Shown here: in pieces, positions 4,927 to 6,765 of the stretch
Layout: each line of letters begins with the position of its first letter
Numbering within the stretch: the first letter of the stretch is position 1
DNA from: Candidatus Bathyarchaeota archaeon
Lineage (GTDB): Archaea > Thermoproteota > Bathyarchaeia > TCS64
Length of the DNA stretch: 6,765 nt
Direction of reading: 5' to 3'
NCBI GenBank assembly: GCA_020697635.1
Contig: JAEHCT010000069.1
Coordinates: 1-6,765, forward strand
Notes under the pieces: model-generated
What the model saw: only the letters and a program-made list of their open reading frames with translations
Databases searched by the model: none
What the model was told of the DNA's origin: nothing
Translations under genes and position numbers: made by a program

Positions 4927-6090
4927 TTGCCGGTGAAGGCCGTAATCACGGGTGACAACCACCTCAACCTCTACAACCAGAGGCTCGGCTCCCGGCTCAG
5001 CGAACGCAGGCGCCGGTTAGGCCAAGCCTGGCGGGAGACCGTGGACTATGCCATAGACCACGAGGCAGACTTGTACATCAACACCGGCGACCTATTCGAC
5101 CAGATAAGCCCGCGAAACCCTCCCCGCGCCAGCGTGGTGGAGGCGTTCAGAGAGCTCAAGGACGCCGGCGTGGAGTCGTTCATCATCGCAGGCAACCACG
5201 AGGCGCCCGGGAGCATCCGCGACGGGGCGTCGCCCCACGCCGTCATAAGTGAGGCAGGGCTCGCCACCGTCTTCGAGGACAGGAAGGACTTCGGGCACCG
5301 CTTCCTCGACGTCCGCGGCACAAGGGTCTCCGTCGCTGGGATGAGCTACGACAGGAACCTCCCAGCCGGGGAGGACCCGTTAGCCGACAAGACGGTGCCC
5401 GCGGGCGGCGACGTAAATATCGCCCTGCTGCACTACAGCGTCGAGCGTATCGCGCCTCCCATCTGGGAGGAGCCTGTAATCAAGGTGGAGAGCCTGCAGC
5501 GGAACAGTCATATCCACCTCTACGCCATGGGGCACATCCACGCATATTTCGACACCAAGGTCGGCGAAAGCCGAATACTGTACCCCGGGGCCACGGAGCA
5601 TTACAACTTCGGGGAGTGCGGCAAGCAGACGGGGTTCTGCTACGCCGAGCTATCCCCGGAGGAGATACGAGTCGAGTTCATACAGACGGAGGCCCAGCCC
5701 ATGAGCCAGGTGAAGCTCCACACCAGCACGATGAACCCCGACGACCCCACCGAGACCATACTGCAGGAGATCGACGCCACTTCAAACCACGACGGCCTAC
5801 TCCAGCTGGTGCTGGAGGGAGAAACGCCGTTCGAACACTACACCATGATCGACTTCCCGTTGGTCTTCGACAGAGGCAGCAGGCAGAACTTCTACTTCGA
5901 GTACGTCGACCACATCAGGCCGGTGGTGCAGGGGGTGGAGTTCACGCCTACGCTGGGGCTCAACCCGAGGAGGGAGCTGGAGGCGGTGGCCAAGAAGTTC
6001 AGGGAGGGCGCCGCCGAGAGCGAACAGGGCCTCTGGTCCAAGGCATCCGAGTACGCGCTGAGCTACTACGAGAAACACAGAGGCGAGTGA
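4927..6090 (+). CDS. mre11: Mre11 nuclease, DNA double-strand-break repair
   Basis: 387 residues from a TTG at 4927. Mre11 is a Mn-dependent 3'-5' exonuclease and endonuclease that works with Rad50 on DNA ends. The calcineurin-like phosphoesterase motifs are all present in order: I, GDNHL (D10, H12); II, GDLFD (D55); III, GNHE (N90, H91); IV, ALLHYS (H169); V, MGHIH (H203, H205). Together these supply the two-metal site. Motif III ends in E, where GNHD is usual in Mre11. The capping domain follows (about 230-325), and the tail of about 60 residues is expected to bind the base of the Rad50 coiled coil. Start: the TTG lies 1 bp after the herA stop, with GAGGT (4916-4920) 6 nt upstream; GTG at 4933 is a weaker alternative. 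One base separates its stop from rad50. No active-site residue is missing. Confidence 0.95.
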   Translation: MPVKAVITGDNHLNLYNQRLGSRLSERRRRLGQAWRETVDYAIDHEADLYINTGDLFDQISPRNPPRASVVEAFRELKDAGVESFIIAGNHEAPGSIRDGASPHAVISEAGLATVFEDRKDFGHRFLDVRGTRVSVAGMSYDRNLPAGEDPLADKTVPAGGDVNIALLHYSVERIAPPIWEEPVIKVESLQRNSHIHLYAMGHIHAYFDTKVGESRILYPGATEHYNFGECGKQTGFCYAELSPEEIRVEFIQTEAQPMSQVKLHTSTMNPDDPTETILQEIDATSNHDGLLQLVLEGETPFEHYTMIDFPLVFDRGSRQNFYFEYVDHIRPVVQGVEFTPTLGLNPRRELEAVAKKFREGAAESEQGLWSKASEYALSYYEKHRGE

Positions 6091-6091
6091 C

Positions 6092-6765
6092 GTGTTCAAG
6101 ATAAAGTCCCTCAAGGTCGCCGGGTTCAAGCGTCTCGACCTCCCTGAGAGGCTGGGGTTCCCTGACGGCAGGCTCCTTATCCACGGACGTAACGAGAGCG
6201 GCAAGTCCACCGTCCTGGAGGCCATCCACTACGCCCTCTACGGCAACGCGCTGCGCCCCACGAAGCGAGCCAGCAACGAGGACATCATCAACTACGGACG
6301 CAGTGAGGCCATCGTTGAGCTGGAGTTCGCCATCGACGACAACGAGTATATGGTCCGCAGAGAATTAAAGAAACGGGGCGCCAACACCCACATACTCAGC
6401 GAGAGGATACCGGACGGCGGCCTGAGCAGAGTAACCTCGGGTTTCCGAAGCGTCAACGACCATATACTGGAGATACTCCACGGCATCGACAGCGACGCCC
6501 TCCTCAACAGCTGTCTCGTCGAGCAAAAAGAGCTGGGAAAACTGGAGGCCTCCCTGAAGCAGGAGCGCATCAAGGCCATGAGCAGCCTGCTCAACTTGGA
6601 GGCCTTCGTGGACGCCCGGGATAGCCTGAGGAAGGACCGGGGCGAGCTCGAACGCACCCACAGCCAGACGGAGCTGAGGCTGCAGGTGGCGAAGACGGCG
6701 GCCGAGGACTACGAAGACGCCGAGAAGAGGAAACTGGAAGCAGAGACGCGGCAACGGGAGATAGA
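6092..6765 (+). CDS. rad50: Rad50 ATPase, N-terminal part only (runs off right edge)
   Basis: An open frame from GTG at 6092 to the window edge, 224 codons plus two bases. Rad50 is the SMC-like ATPase that bridges and senses DNA ends and controls Mre11. Seen here: an N-terminal beta strand (FKIKSLKVAGFKRLDL), Walker A GRNESGKST at 32-40 with K38, the following LEAIHYALYG helix, and the Q-loop in LLNSCLVEQKELGKLE with Q145. From about residue 160 a charged helix starts the coiled-coil arm (RKDRGELERTHSQTELRLQV onward). The zinc hook, signature motif, Walker B and D-loop would lie beyond the window. The P-loop GRNESGKST differs from the GxNGSGKS/GxNGAGKS form of well-studied Rad50s but retains GxxxxGK[ST]. 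The start GTG is 1 bp after the mre11 stop, with AGAGG (6079-6083) 8 nt upstream. No ATG alternative is nearby. Confidence 0.93.
   Translation, partial: MFKIKSLKVAGFKRLDLPERLGFPDGRLLIHGRNESGKSTVLEAIHYALYGNALRPTKRASNEDIINYGRSEAIVELEFAIDDNEYMVRRELKKRGANTHILSERIPDGGLSRVTSGFRSVNDHILEILHGIDSDALLNSCLVEQKELGKLEASLKQERIKAMSSLLNLEAFVDARDSLRKDRGELERTHSQTELRLQVAKTAAEDYEDAEKRKLEAETRQREI

Noticed and set aside
5616..6104. A 162-codon plus-strand frame inside mre11
   Set aside because: It overlaps mre11 in another frame, is Arg/Gly/His-rich low-complexity, and mre11 motifs show which frame is used.

Overview
This is an archaeal chromosomal segment centred on a DNA-end-processing operon, nurA-herA-mre11-rad50 (2173 to the right edge, plus strand). 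The archaeal assignment rests on the HerA/NurA pair linked to Mre11/Rad50, TATA-like boxes about 25 nt upstream of starts, oligo-T transcript ends, a mixture of leaderless-looking genes and genes with Shine-Dalgarno (SD) sites, and frequent AGG/AGA arginine codons. Coding DNA is GC-rich and the gaps are very AT-rich. The lineage cannot be fixed. The short left-edge zinc-ribbon protein and the Rad50 P-loop variant feel closest to TACK archaea (Thaumarchaeota/Bathyarchaeia-like), but that is an impression only.

Left part, minus strand: a truncated protein with four CxxC pairs (1-121), a 245-bp AT-rich gap holding its probable promoter(s) and leader, then an MscS-family mechanosensitive channel gene (367-1176). 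A 122-bp divergent promoter region (1177-1298) carries three TGATCA boxes spaced 11 and 32 bp apart, the last inside the perfect palindrome GGTGATCACC.

Middle, plus strand: two small adjacent genes (1299-1607, 1621-1833) of unknown function share an E-F-R-x2-L-x3-G-I-P-x2-E-A motif and look like tandem paralogues. An oligo-T terminator follows. A 63-residue four-cysteine protein with a strongly basic tail (1886-2077) comes next.

Right part: nurA overlaps herA by 4 bp, herA and mre11 are 1 bp apart, and mre11 and rad50 are 1 bp apart, so this is one translationally coupled operon. By established knowledge, Mre11-Rad50 recognises and nicks or trims DNA ends, and the HerA hexameric translocase with NurA nuclease carries out long resection to give 3' single-stranded tails for recombination. 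All four operon genes appear to start at non-AUG codons (CTG?, TTG, TTG, GTG). The nurA start is the most unusual: its reading frame extends at least 27 codons upstream of the first in-frame ATG, and a good SD site sits 7 nt before a CTG.

No RNA gene, CRISPR array, insertion sequence or integrase was found. I see no entirely new system. The points most worth following are the nurA start, the all-non-AUG operon, the TGATCA operator, and the small unknown genes next to the repair operon.
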